Of a stretch of DNA of 40,316 nt, positions 33,274 through 40,316 are shown piece by piece. Under the pieces are notes generated by a model, which was not told the DNA's origin, did not search any database, and worked only from the letters and a program-made list of their open reading frames with translations. This DNA comes from JAITWN01 sp034002745 (GTDB lineage Bacteria > Pseudomonadota > Gammaproteobacteria > SZUA-140). The translations under genes were made by a program, and so were the position numbers. The stretch lies in contig JAVEZY010000023.1 in NCBI GenBank assembly GCA_034002745.1, forward strand, positions 1 to 40,316, written 5' to 3'. Position 1 is the stretch's first letter; every line of letters begins with the position of its first letter.

Positions 33274-34688
33274 GCATACCCCCCCTCGCGGTGGTAGCCA
33301 TCGGAAATATAGTTCTCGAAGCGCGTGTACTGGCCGAGGAAGGTCAGGCGCACAGTGCCGATCGGACCGTTACGCTGCTTGCCGATGATGATTTCGGCAA
33401 TGCCCTTCTCCGGGCTGTCGTCGTTGTATACCTCATCGCGATAGATGAAGGCGATGAGATCGGCATCCTGCTCGATGGCGCCCGATTCGCGCAGGTCCGA
33501 CATGATCGGGCGCTTGTTGGGACGCTGCTCCAGGCTGCGGTTGAGCTGCGACAGGGCGATCACCGGCACCGACAGCTCCTTTGCCAGCGCCTTCAGCGAG
33601 CGCGAGATCTCGCTGATCTCATTGGTGCGGTTCTCCTTCATCCCCGGCACCTGCATGAGCTGCAGGTAGTCGAGAATGATCAGCCCCAGCCCCTTGCCGG
33701 TGGTGCGCTCGAGCTCACGGTCGACACGGCGCGCGCGGGCGCGCAGTTCGGTCGGCGACAGCGCCGGCGTGTCATCGATGTACATCGGCGCCTCGCTGAG
33801 CAGGCTCATCGCCGAGGTCAGGCGCGGCCAGTCGTCGTCGGTGAGCTTGCCGGTGCGCACGCGATGCTGATCGATGCGGCCGAGCGAGGACAGCATGCGC
33901 AGTACGAGCTGCTCGGCCTGCATCTCCATGCTGAACACCGCCACCGGCACGCGGCTCTTGATCGCCACATGCTCGGCGATGTTCATCACGAAACTGGTCT
34001 TGCCCATCGAGGGCCGCCCGGCGACGATGACAAGGTCGGTCTCCTGCAGTCCCGAAGTCATTTCGTCGAGATCGGAGAATCCGGTCGGCGTACCGGTGAA
34101 CGCGCCGGCGTTGTGATAGAGCTTGTCGATGCGGTCGGTGACGTCGCCGAGCAGATCCTTGACCGCGCGGAAGCTCTGGCGGTTGCGTCGCCCCTGTTCG
34201 GCGATCTTGTAGACCAGGCTTTCGGCGTGATCGATGATCTCGCTGCACTCGCGCCCCTCGGGATTGAACGCGCTGTCGCCGATCTTGCCGGCCACTTCGA
34301 TGAGCTGGCGCAGCACCGAGCGCTCGCGCACGATGGCGCCATAGGTGCGGATGTTGGCGGCGCTCGGCGTGGAGGACGCCATTTCGGCCAGATAGGAAAA
34401 ACCGCCCGCCTCGTCCAGCAGCTTCTGGTGGGCGAGCCACTCCGACACGGTGACCACGTCCACCGGCTGGGCGGCATTGGACAGGGCGGCGATGGCGCGG
34501 AATATCAGCCGATGCTCGTGACGGTAGAAGTCCTGCTCGATCACCTGGTCGGCGACCGTCTCCCAGGCCGAGTTGTCGAGCATCAGCCCGCCGAGCACGG
34601 ACTGCTCCGCCTCCTGCGAATACGGAGGCAGCCGCAGCCGCTCGGCCGAGCGTCCGCCCGCTTCCGGGCCGGCCATCACCTTCTGCAT
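33270..34688 (-). CDS. dnaB: Replicative DNA helicase DnaB
   Basis: DnaB unwinds DNA at the replication fork. The protein has 472 residues from ATG 34688 (AGGAAG 8 nt upstream; GTG 34697 is also possible). The N-terminal collar contains PPYSQEAEQSVLGGLML; the RecA-like motor has Walker A GRPSMGKT (224-231), Walker B LIILDYLQLM, and ALSQLNRSLEQRPNKRPIMSDLRESGAIEQDAD. No intein is present, although dnaB is a frequent intein site. It follows rplI by 43 bp. Confidence 0.99.
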   Translation of the reverse strand: MQKVMAGPEAGGRSAERLRLPPYSQEAEQSVLGGLMLDNSAWETVADQVIEQDFYRHEHRLIFRAIAALSNAAQPVDVVTVSEWLAHQKLLDEAGGFSYLAEMASSTPSAANIRTYGAIVRERSVLRQLIEVAGKIGDSAFNPEGRECSEIIDHAESLVYKIAEQGRRNRQSFRAVKDLLGDVTDRIDKLYHNAGAFTGTPTGFSDLDEMTSGLQETDLVIVAGRPSMGKTSFVMNIAEHVAIKSRVPVAVFSMEMQAEQLVLRMLSSLGRIDQHRVRTGKLTDDDWPRLTSAMSLLSEAPMYIDDTPALSPTELRARARRVDRELERTTGKGLGLIILDYLQLMQVPGMKENRTNEISEISRSLKALAKELSVPVIALSQLNRSLEQRPNKRPIMSDLRESGAIEQDADLIAFIYRDEVYNDDSPEKGIAEIIIGKQRNGPIGTVRLTFLGQYTRFENYISDGYHREGGYA

Positions 34689-34731
34689 CGGGTCCACTTC
34701 CTATGATCCCCCGCGGCCGCTCGGGCGGCCG

Positions 34732-35184
34732 TCATTCTTCGGGAACGATCTCGACGGTGATCTCGACGTTCACTTCGGGATGCAGATGCAACTCCATGGG
34801 ATAGCTGCCGATCTGGCGCAGCTGACCCTCGGGCATACGCACCTCGCTCCGCTTCACCTCGATGCCGGTGCTGGCCGTGATCGCCTCGGCGACGTCGGCG
34901 GTACCGACCGATCCGAACAGCTTGCCCTGCTCGCCGGTACGGCAGGCGATGGTGACGGTCGCCTCGCTCAGACGCTCGGCCCGCGCCTGCGCAGCGCCCA
35001 GCGCCTCGGCGATCTGCCTCTCGAACTCGGCCCGCCGCTCTTCGAACGACTTCATGTTGGCGGGAGTCGCCTGCGCGGCCTTGCGGGTCGGAATGAGAAA
35101 ATTGCGGGCATAGCCCGGCTTGACCGTGACCAGGTCGCCCAGACCACCGAGGTTCTCCACCTTGTCCAGCAAAATCACTTTCAT
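34732..35184 (-). CDS. rplI: 50S ribosomal protein L9
   Basis: The 150-residue protein starts MKVILLDKVENLGGLGDLVTVKPGYARNFLIP, the L9 signature, with the long connecting helix (SFEERRAEFERQIAEALGAAQARAE) and the C-terminal domain (GSVGTADVAEAI). L9 stabilises the ribosome and reading-frame maintenance. GAGG lies 8 nt before the ATG. The 94 bp between it and the DUF2232 gene hold nothing recognisable beyond an AT-rich patch. Confidence 0.99.
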   Translation of the reverse strand: MKVILLDKVENLGGLGDLVTVKPGYARNFLIPTRKAAQATPANMKSFEERRAEFERQIAEALGAAQARAERLSEATVTIACRTGEQGKLFGSVGTADVAEAITASTGIEVKRSEVRMPEGQLRQIGSYPMELHLHPEVNVEITVEIVPEE

Positions 35185-35278
35185 CTGACAGTCCTCGTTG
35201 AAAGACTACTATAGCCGCCGCTGCCCGAATGACAAATCAGAACAAGAACGGCGCTCATCCCTTTGTTTTAAATAGATT

Positions 35279-36205
35279 TCACGATCTCTGCGGAGGCCCG
35301 CCGGACTTCGTTCGCGCTCTCAGGTCGAACCAGCCGTCGGCGAACCCCGCCGCCGCCAGGACCACCAGCGCCTGCGGCGGGAAGAACACGAGCAGGCCGT
35401 ACAGCGCGATCAGCCAGCCCACATGCGCACCACGCAACGTGACCAGGGCGTGGGCAAGCGCCAGTCCCTGCACTGCCAGCATGGTCGCACACAGAAACAG
35501 CAGGGTCAGGGTCACCCCGCCGATCCAGCCGCCGAGCAGGCTCGACAGCGCGAGCACCAGCAGCGCAACCACGCTCATCATGCGCCCCAGCCGCAGCGCC
35601 CGGAACTCGGCACCGAAACCGCCCGGATTGAAAACCAGGGACTGCAGCCAGCGCCCGAACAGCAGCGCCGCCATGGTTCCGCTCAGCAGCGTCGCCGCCA
35701 GCCCGCCGGTCATGGCACTGGCCATCGCACCCAGGAATTCCTCCTGCTCCGCTTCGGACATCGGCAGGCGCTCCAGGAGCGGCTGCAGAAAATCCGGCAG
35801 GAACGCCCGCCACCAGGCGGCGGTATCGCCGACCGAAGCATGAAACAGCAGGGCGAAGCCGGCGATGCCGAGACCCGCCGCGGCGAGCGCGGCGGCCTGG
35901 GAACGGGTGGAACGCAGCACGGCGGCGCCGAGCAGCAATGGCGCCCAACTCAGCGCCAGCGCCGCGGCGATGCCGCCCGTGCTGGCGGCGCCGCCGAGCA
36001 CCTGGGCCGCCACCGCCAGCACCGCGGCGGTGCCCACGGCGATGAGCAGCCCTTCGCCCACGCCATTGCGCAGAGTGACCAGCGCCAGGGCGCCGCCGGC
36101 GATGATGCCGATCAGCGGAACCAGGAGCATGAGCACTGCCGCGACCGCGGTCACCAGCAGGGCATGCAGCCGGCCGCGCAGAATGAAGTTGGCCAATGCC
36201 ACCAT
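35279..36205 (-). CDS. DUF2232 multi-pass membrane protein
   Basis: The 308-residue protein is dominated by about eight hydrophobic segments, including LHALLVTAVAAVLMLLVPLIGIIAG at the start and VALLVLALSSLLGGWIGG late. A gene for a DUF2232 (YybS-like) protein sits between rpsR and rplI in many gammaproteobacteria, which supports the assignment as much as the sequence does. Function is unknown. The start ATG 36205 has a weak ribosome site; the frame is open up to 36454 but that overlaps rpsR. It may be translated by readthrough of the ribosomal operon. Confidence 0.85.
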   Translation of the reverse strand: MVALANFILRGRLHALLVTAVAAVLMLLVPLIGIIAGGALALVTLRNGVGEGLLIAVGTAAVLAVAAQVLGGAASTGGIAAALALSWAPLLLGAAVLRSTRSQAAALAAAGLGIAGFALLFHASVGDTAAWWRAFLPDFLQPLLERLPMSEAEQEEFLGAMASAMTGGLAATLLSGTMAALLFGRWLQSLVFNPGGFGAEFRALRLGRMMSVVALLVLALSSLLGGWIGGVTLTLLFLCATMLAVQGLALAHALVTLRGAHVGWLIALYGLLVFFPPQALVVLAAAGFADGWFDLRARTKSGGPPQRS

Positions 36206-36258
36206 GAGCGATCTACCGTGCCCCGCCGGCGACGCGCTGGCGGCGCGCCGCGCTCCTG

Positions 36259-36495
36259 TCAGTGCGAGTCGCTGTAGGGCAGCAGCGCCAGATAGCGGGC
36301 CCGCTTGATGGCAATGGCAAGCTGTCGCTGATACTTCGAGCGCGTACCGGTGATGCGGCTGGGCACGATCTTGCCGGTATCCAGGACGTAACCCTTCAGG
36401 GTCTGGATATCCTTGTAATCGATCTCCTTGACCCCTTCCACCGTGAACCGGCAATACTTCTTGCGTCGGAAATTACCGCGAGGATTTGCGCTCAT
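36259..36495 (-). CDS. rpsR: 30S ribosomal protein S18
   Basis: The 78-residue protein carries RRKKYCRFTVEGVKEIDYKD, LKGYVLDTGKIVPSRITGT and QRQLAIAIKRARYLALLPY, all S18 hallmarks. S18 pairs with S6 on the ribosome platform. The ATG overlaps the rpsF stop (ATGA), and AGGAG lies 6 nt upstream. Coupling keeps S6 and S18 equal. Confidence 0.99.
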   Translation of the reverse strand: MSANPRGNFRRKKYCRFTVEGVKEIDYKDIQTLKGYVLDTGKIVPSRITGTRSKYQRQLAIAIKRARYLALLPYSDSH

Positions 36496-36851
36496 CTTTC
36501 ACTCCTGCCACGACCTTGTCCTTCCCCTTCTTCCCTGCCCTTGGCGAACAGCGAAGGCTCGGTGACCGCCTCGTCACGCCGGATGATCAGATTGCGGATC
36601 ACGGCGTCGTTGAAGCGGAACGCGCTTTCCAGCTCATCGAGCGTCTTCTGATCGGACTCGATGTTCATGAGCACGTAATGCGCCTTGTGCACCTTGTTGA
36701 TGGGATAGGCGAGCTGGCGGCGACCCCAGTCCTCGAGACGATGGATGGCACCGCCCGCTCCTTCGATGGTCGAGCGGTAGCGCTCGATCATGGCAGGAAC
36801 CTGTTCGCTCTGGTCCGGATGAACCAGAAACACGATCTCGTAGTGTCTCAT
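36492..36851 (-). CDS. rpsF: 30S ribosomal protein S6
   Basis: The 119-residue protein starts MRHYEIVFLVHPDQSEQVPAMIERY and contains GGAIHRLEDWGRRQLAYPINKVHKAHYVLMNIE, the S6 family core. The acidic/basic tail GREEGEGQGRGRSER is variable, as in other S6 proteins. AAGGAG sits just before ATG 36851. It is the first gene of the operon under the promoter at 36947-36975, and a leader hairpin precedes it. Confidence 0.99.
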   Translation of the reverse strand: MRHYEIVFLVHPDQSEQVPAMIERYRSTIEGAGGAIHRLEDWGRRQLAYPINKVHKAHYVLMNIESDQKTLDELESAFRFNDAVIRNLIIRRDEAVTEPSLFAKGREEGEGQGRGRSER

Positions 36852-36873
36852 TGTGCTCCTTTCGGTTTGGCAG

Positions 36874-36895
36874 CCTTCCGCAGCATGCGGTAAGG
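36874..36895 (-). promoter_or_regulatory. Leader hairpin of rpsF, candidate S6:S18 autoregulatory site
   Basis: On the minus strand CCTT-A-CCGCA-TGC-TGCGGAAGG forms a 9-bp stem with one bulged A and a 3-nt loop, 23 bp before the rpsF ATG. Leaders that bind the S6:S18 complex are known ahead of rpsF in many bacteria and contain a conserved CCG. This hairpin has a CCG, but I cannot show that it fits the known structure. Confidence 0.4.
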
Positions 36896-36946
36896 CAAGG
36901 AGTTGCGTTTCGTTTTCTTGCCCCGGCGGACCGCGGCAAAGGCGGG

Positions 36947-36975
36947 ATTCTAATGGATTTGCCGGCGCCGGGCAA
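36947..36975 (-). promoter_or_regulatory. Promoter of the rpsF-rpsR operon
   Basis: Minus-strand TTGCCC (36975-36970) and TAGAAT (36952-36947) are separated by exactly 17 bp, with four and five of six consensus matches. The predicted transcript starts near 36940, leaving a leader of about 90 nt before rpsF. rnr and rlmB upstream may also read through. Confidence 0.65.
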
Positions 36976-37000
36976 ACTCCGCGACGCCGCTGGCGGCCCC

Positions 37001-37804
37001 TCAGGCGCTGCGCGCGAGGCGCTGGCGACGGACCTCGAACAGGCAGATGCCTGCGGCGACCGACACATTGAGGCTTTCGACGCCCGCCTCCCCGGCCATC
37101 GGAATGGCGACCAGCCAATCGCAATGCTCGCGCGTCAGGCGACGCAGGCCCCGATCCTCGGCACCGAGCACCAGCGCCAGCGGTCCGTCGAGCTCCAGGC
37201 CGTAGAGCGACGCCCCGGCCTCGGCGTCGGCGCCGGCGATCCAGATGCCGCGGTCGCGCAGCCCGCGCAGCGTCCGGGCCAGGTTCGTCACCTGCACGAA
37301 CGGCACCTTTCCGGCCGCGCCGCTCGCCACCTTGCACACCGTCGCGGTGAGCGAAGCCGCCCGGTCGCGCGGCGCGATCACCGCATGGACGCCGGCCGCG
37401 TCGGCGGTGCGCAGACAGGCGCCCAGATTGTGCGGATCCTGGACCCCATCGAGCACCAGCAGCAGGGGCGCGCCCTCGACGCCATCCAGCAGCTGATCCA
37501 GTTCGGCCTCGTTCAGCGTGAGCGCTTCGGCGTCGAACTGCGCGATCACGCCCTGGTGGCGCACTCCCTCGGCGAGGCGATCCAGCTCCTCGACCGGCGC
37601 CACGCGACAGCGCACGGCCGAGCGCTCAGCCTGTTCACCGAGTTCGACAAGACGGGAGTTGCGGGATCCCTCCTGCAGCCAGATTGCGCGTATGGCCGCC
37701 GGACGCCGGCGCAGCAGGCCGGACACTGCATGGATGCCGCACAGCATGGCGCCTTCACGGCGCGGCTTGCCCGCATCGCGTGGGGGCCGGAATCCTCCCT
37801 TCAT
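37001..37804 (-). CDS. rlmB: 23S rRNA 2'-O-methyltransferase RlmB
   Basis: RlmB methylates the ribose of G2251 in 23S rRNA using S-adenosylmethionine. The protein has 267 residues from ATG 37804, which overlaps the rnr stop (ATGA). A start at Met20 (MLCGIHAV) would better match relatives that begin just before the GIHAV block. The L30e-like substrate domain is followed by the SPOUT knot: LVLDGVQDPHNLGACLRTADAAGV, LVLGAEDRGL and IPMAGEAGVESLNVSVAAGI. Pairing of rnr and rlmB is typical of gammaproteobacteria. Confidence 0.97.
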   Translation of the reverse strand: MKGGFRPPRDAGKPRREGAMLCGIHAVSGLLRRRPAAIRAIWLQEGSRNSRLVELGEQAERSAVRCRVAPVEELDRLAEGVRHQGVIAQFDAEALTLNEAELDQLLDGVEGAPLLLVLDGVQDPHNLGACLRTADAAGVHAVIAPRDRAASLTATVCKVASGAAGKVPFVQVTNLARTLRGLRDRGIWIAGADAEAGASLYGLELDGPLALVLGAEDRGLRRLTREHCDWLVAIPMAGEAGVESLNVSVAAGICLFEVRRQRLARSA

Positions 37805-40095
37805 TGCGCTTCCTTGCGCCCCCGCTTGCCGCGGCCACCGCGGCGGGCGCGCTTCTTCTTCGGCTTGTCCGGCTTGTCGGACTTGCCCGCCTTCTCCCCT
37901 TCCGCCTTGCGGGGACGGCGCGGCGCCACCTGCGCCGGCACGAAGTCGATGGTGCGCTCATCGAGATCGACCCGCACCACCTTGACGCGGATACGGTCGG
38001 CAAGCCGGTACTGCACGCCGCTGCGCTCGCCGTAGAGCAGGCGGCGAATGGGATCGAAGCGGTAATAGTCGTCGCCGAGGCTGGTCACGTGCACCAAGCC
38101 CTGCACATAGGTCTCATCGAGCTCGACGAACAGTCCGAAGCTGGTGACGCCGGTGATGATGCCCTCGAACTCCGAACCGACCTCGTCGAGCATGAACTCG
38201 CACTTCAGCCAATCGACCGCATCACGTGTCGCTTCGTCGGCGCGCCGCTCGGTCATCGAACAGTGATCGCCGAGCGCCTGCATCGCAGGCTGGCCATAGA
38301 TGAAGTCCTCGGCCTTGCCGCCCTGGAGCACATGCCGGATCGCGCGGTGCACGATCAGGTCCGGGTAGCGGCGGATCGGCGAGGTGAAATGGGCATAGGC
38401 TTCGAGCGCCAGACCGAAATGGCCGGCGTTCTCTGCGCCGTACACGGCCTGCGCGAGACTGCGCAAGAGCACTGTTTCGACCAGACGCCGGTCGGGACGC
38501 TCGGCGACCTCCAGCAGCAGACGGGAATAGTCCTCCGGCGCGGGCCGATCGCCGCCGCCGAGCTTGAGACCGAGTCCTGCGAGGAAGCTGCGCAGGTCCT
38601 CGAGCCGCTGCGGATCGGGGCCGGGATGGCTCCGGTAGAGCGCCGGCACGCCTTTCTCGAGCAGGAAGCTCGCCGCGGCCACGTTCGCCATGATCATGCA
38701 CTGCTCGATGAGCCGGTGAGCATCGTTGCGTTCGACCGGCACGATGCGGTCGATCTTGCGCTGCTCGCCAAACACGATGCGCGTCTCGGTGGTATCGAAA
38801 TCAATGGCGCCGCGCTTCTCGCGCGCCTTGTGCAGCACATCGAACAGCTTGTGCAGATTGCGCAGGTGCGGCACCAGCGCATCGCGCCGGGCAATGGCTT
38901 CGGCGTCCCCATCGACCAGAATGCTCGCCACCTCGGTATAGGTCAGGCGCGCGTGCGAACGCATCACGCCCTGGAAGAAACGCTGCGAGCGCAGTTTGCC
39001 GGTGGAGCCGATGCGCATCTCGCACACCATGCACAGGCGGTCGACCTCGGGGCGCAGCGAGCACAGATGATTCGACAGCACCTCGGGCAGCATGGGAATG
39101 ACATGCCCAGGAAAATAGACCGAGTTGCCGCGCTGGCGCGCCTCCTCGTCGAGCGGACTGTCGGGCGCGACATAACTGGAGACATCGGCGATCGCCACCA
39201 GCAGGCGCCAGCCGCGGCCATCGCGTTCGCAGTACACCGCGTCATCGAAATCCTTGGCGTCTTCCCCGTCGATGGTCACCAGCGGCAGCGCGCGCAGATC
39301 CTCGCGGCCGGCGAAGGAATCGGCCGGCACCTCGGCGGCAAAGCGCTCCGTCTCGCGCTCCACCGCTTCCGGCCAGCGCTCCGGCAGCTCGTGACTGCGG
39401 ATCGCGATGGCGATCTCCATGCCGGGCGCCATCCGGTCGCCGAGGATCTCGGCCACCCGCCCGACCGGCTGCGAATGCATGCTCGGCTGCTGGGTAATCG
39501 CCGCGACCACGATCTGGCCCTCGTTGGCGCCGCCGCTGTGCTCGGCCGGGATCACCACCTCATGGGAAATGCGCTTGTTGCTCGACACCACGAAGCCGAC
39601 ACCGCCCTCAACGTAGTAGCGGCCCACCACCTCTTGGGTGTTGCGCTCCAGCACCTCGACCAGCGCCCCCTCACGCCGGCCGCGACGATCCGCCCCGACC
39701 AGGCGGGCGAGCACTCGGTCACCGTGGAACACCGGCCGCATCTGGCGCGCGGTGAAGAAGACATCGTCGCTGCCATCGTCCGGCACCAGGAACCCGAAGC
39801 CGTCCGGATGGCCGATCATCCGCCCGGAAACCAGGTTCATCTTGCTCACGATGCCGTAACGCCCGCGCCGGTTGCGCACCAACTGGCCGTCGCGCTCCAT
39901 CGCATTCAGGCGGCGGCGCAGCGCCTCGACATCGGTCTCATCCTCCAGGCCGAGCTCGGCAGCGAGCTGCTCCAGACTCAGGGGGCTTTCACGTTCTTCC
40001 AGGTGGGCCAGGATGAACTCCCGGCTCTTGATGGGACGCTCGTACTTTTGGGCCTCACGGCCTGCGTGGGGATCGGTCTTGGGTGGGCGTGTCAT
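37801..40095 (-). CDS. rnr: Ribonuclease R
   Basis: RNase R is a 3'-to-5' exoribonuclease that degrades structured RNA. The 764-residue protein has an N-terminal helix-turn-helix (SREFILAHLEERESPLSLEQLAAEL), two cold-shock domains (GHPDGFGFLVPDDG; VFHGDRVLARL), the RNB catalytic domain with IDGEDAKDFDDAVY (Asp276, Asp282, Asp284, Asp285), an S1 domain (FEGIITGVTSFGLFVELDETYVQGLVHV) and a Lys/Arg-rich tail. All catalytic aspartates are present. GAGAGAA precedes ATG 40095. The 5' leader contains a long hairpin. Confidence 0.98.
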   Translation of the reverse strand: MTRPPKTDPHAGREAQKYERPIKSREFILAHLEERESPLSLEQLAAELGLEDETDVEALRRRLNAMERDGQLVRNRRGRYGIVSKMNLVSGRMIGHPDGFGFLVPDDGSDDVFFTARQMRPVFHGDRVLARLVGADRRGRREGALVEVLERNTQEVVGRYYVEGGVGFVVSSNKRISHEVVIPAEHSGGANEGQIVVAAITQQPSMHSQPVGRVAEILGDRMAPGMEIAIAIRSHELPERWPEAVERETERFAAEVPADSFAGREDLRALPLVTIDGEDAKDFDDAVYCERDGRGWRLLVAIADVSSYVAPDSPLDEEARQRGNSVYFPGHVIPMLPEVLSNHLCSLRPEVDRLCMVCEMRIGSTGKLRSQRFFQGVMRSHARLTYTEVASILVDGDAEAIARRDALVPHLRNLHKLFDVLHKAREKRGAIDFDTTETRIVFGEQRKIDRIVPVERNDAHRLIEQCMIMANVAAASFLLEKGVPALYRSHPGPDPQRLEDLRSFLAGLGLKLGGGDRPAPEDYSRLLLEVAERPDRRLVETVLLRSLAQAVYGAENAGHFGLALEAYAHFTSPIRRYPDLIVHRAIRHVLQGGKAEDFIYGQPAMQALGDHCSMTERRADEATRDAVDWLKCEFMLDEVGSEFEGIITGVTSFGLFVELDETYVQGLVHVTSLGDDYYRFDPIRRLLYGERSGVQYRLADRIRVKVVRVDLDERTIDFVPAQVAPRRPRKAEGEKAGKSDKPDKPKKKRARRGGRGKRGRKEAQ

Positions 40096-40114
40096 GTTCT
40101 CTCGATGTTTTCTT

Positions 40115-40145
40115 CCGGCACCCCGAGGTTCCCTGGGGATGCCGG
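40115..40145 (-). promoter_or_regulatory. Long hairpin in the rnr 5' leader
   Basis: On the minus strand CCGGCA-T-CCCC-AGG-GAA-CCT-C-GGGG-TGCCGG pairs as 13 bp with two single-base bulges and a 3-nt loop, ending 20 bp before the rnr ATG. On the plus strand the same stem is followed by CTTTT, so it could act as a weak terminator for reads coming out of the tRNA-facing side, but no plus-strand gene lies upstream. A role in the rnr leader is more likely. Confidence 0.5.
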
Positions 40146-40155
40146 CTTTTCGGGT

Positions 40156-40184
40156 TTGACATTATGACATCGTATGGTTAAAGT
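40156..40184 (+). promoter_or_regulatory. Promoter of tRNA-Leu
   Basis: A consensus TTGACA (40156-40161) is followed after 17 bp by TAAAGT (40179-40184), four of six matches to TATAAT. The transcript would start near 40191, about 39 nt before the mature tRNA. Confidence 0.65.
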
Positions 40185-40229
40185 TGCGCGGTCTTACGGC
40201 GCAGTCGGTTCCACCGCCGTATTTCACCC

Positions 40230-40316
40230 GCCGAGGTGGTGAAATTGGTAGACACGCTAGCTTCAGGTGCTAGTGGGGGAAACCCCGTGGAGGTTCAAGT
40301 CCTCTCCTCGGCACCA
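40230..40316 (+). tRNA. tRNA-Leu (anticodon CAG)
   Basis: The 87-nt gene has a perfect 7-bp acceptor stem (GCCGAGG with CCTCGGC), a D arm with GGTAGAC, the anticodon loop TTCAGGT (anticodon CAG), a long variable arm (GGGG AAA CCCC) typical of leucine tRNAs, the T loop GTTCAAG and an encoded CCA. The window ends on the last A of CCA. Confidence 0.97.

Noticed and set aside
36206..36454. Longer N-terminus for the DUF2232 protein
   Set aside because: It would be read out of frame through rpsR; the hydrophobic protein begins cleanly at ATG 36205.

Overview
The window is GC-rich chromosomal DNA from a proteobacterium, most likely a gammaproteobacterium. The main argument is the housekeeping block on the right, read leftwards (minus strand): rnr - rlmB - rpsF - rpsR - DUF2232 membrane protein - rplI - dnaB - alr - radA. 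I know this order from gammaproteobacteria. A TorF-type porin, a DUF3015 protein and an HAE1-type RND pump agree with that. I cannot name the genus.

Layout. 1-1770: a partial beta-class glutathione S-transferase and a predicted Mrr-type, possibly modification-dependent, endonuclease. 1946-5428: mfd, transcription-repair coupling factor. 5513-9552: envelope proteins, all on the minus strand. They are a translationally coupled pair (an Ig-like single-pass protein, then a lipoprotein with a Pro-Glu-Glu repeat interrupted by a 100-N assembly gap), a secreted protein of unknown function and a TorF-type porin. 9874-10344: a YbaK/ProX-type tRNA deacylase. 10376-14541: an RND efflux permease and its periplasmic adaptor. 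14767-16038: a YbdG-like mechanosensitive channel. 16035-21089: a urease operon ureD-A-B-C-EF-G, in which ureE and ureF form one open reading frame. 21353-22483: dapE. 22578-27205: treZ-treY, which make trehalose from alpha-glucan. 27143-30610: an alpha/beta hydrolase lipoprotein, a DUF4105 outer-membrane-like protein and a DUF3015 protein. 30818-40095: the housekeeping block. 40230-40316: tRNA-Leu(CAG), whose CCA end is the last base of the window.

How the genes work together. The urease cluster carries both structural and accessory genes, with very tight spacing, so it should make a self-sufficient urease if nickel is imported by genes elsewhere. TreY converts the reducing end of a glucan chain to maltooligosyl-trehalose and TreZ releases trehalose; the stop and start codons overlap. 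Trehalose synthesis and a small-conductance channel both point to osmotic adaptation, but that link is inference. Several junctions use ATGA stop/start overlaps: PEE-lipoprotein pair, adaptor/RND pump, treZ/treY, dnaB/alr, rpsF/rpsR and rnr/rlmB.

I found no CRISPR array, insertion sequence, prophage or multi-gene defence island. The parts most likely to hold something undescribed are the coupled envelope pair with its expandable Pro-Glu-Glu linker, the EVE-like plus Mrr-like protein, the UreE-UreF fusion and the structured leaders in front of rnr and rpsF. Nothing here is clearly a new multi-gene system.
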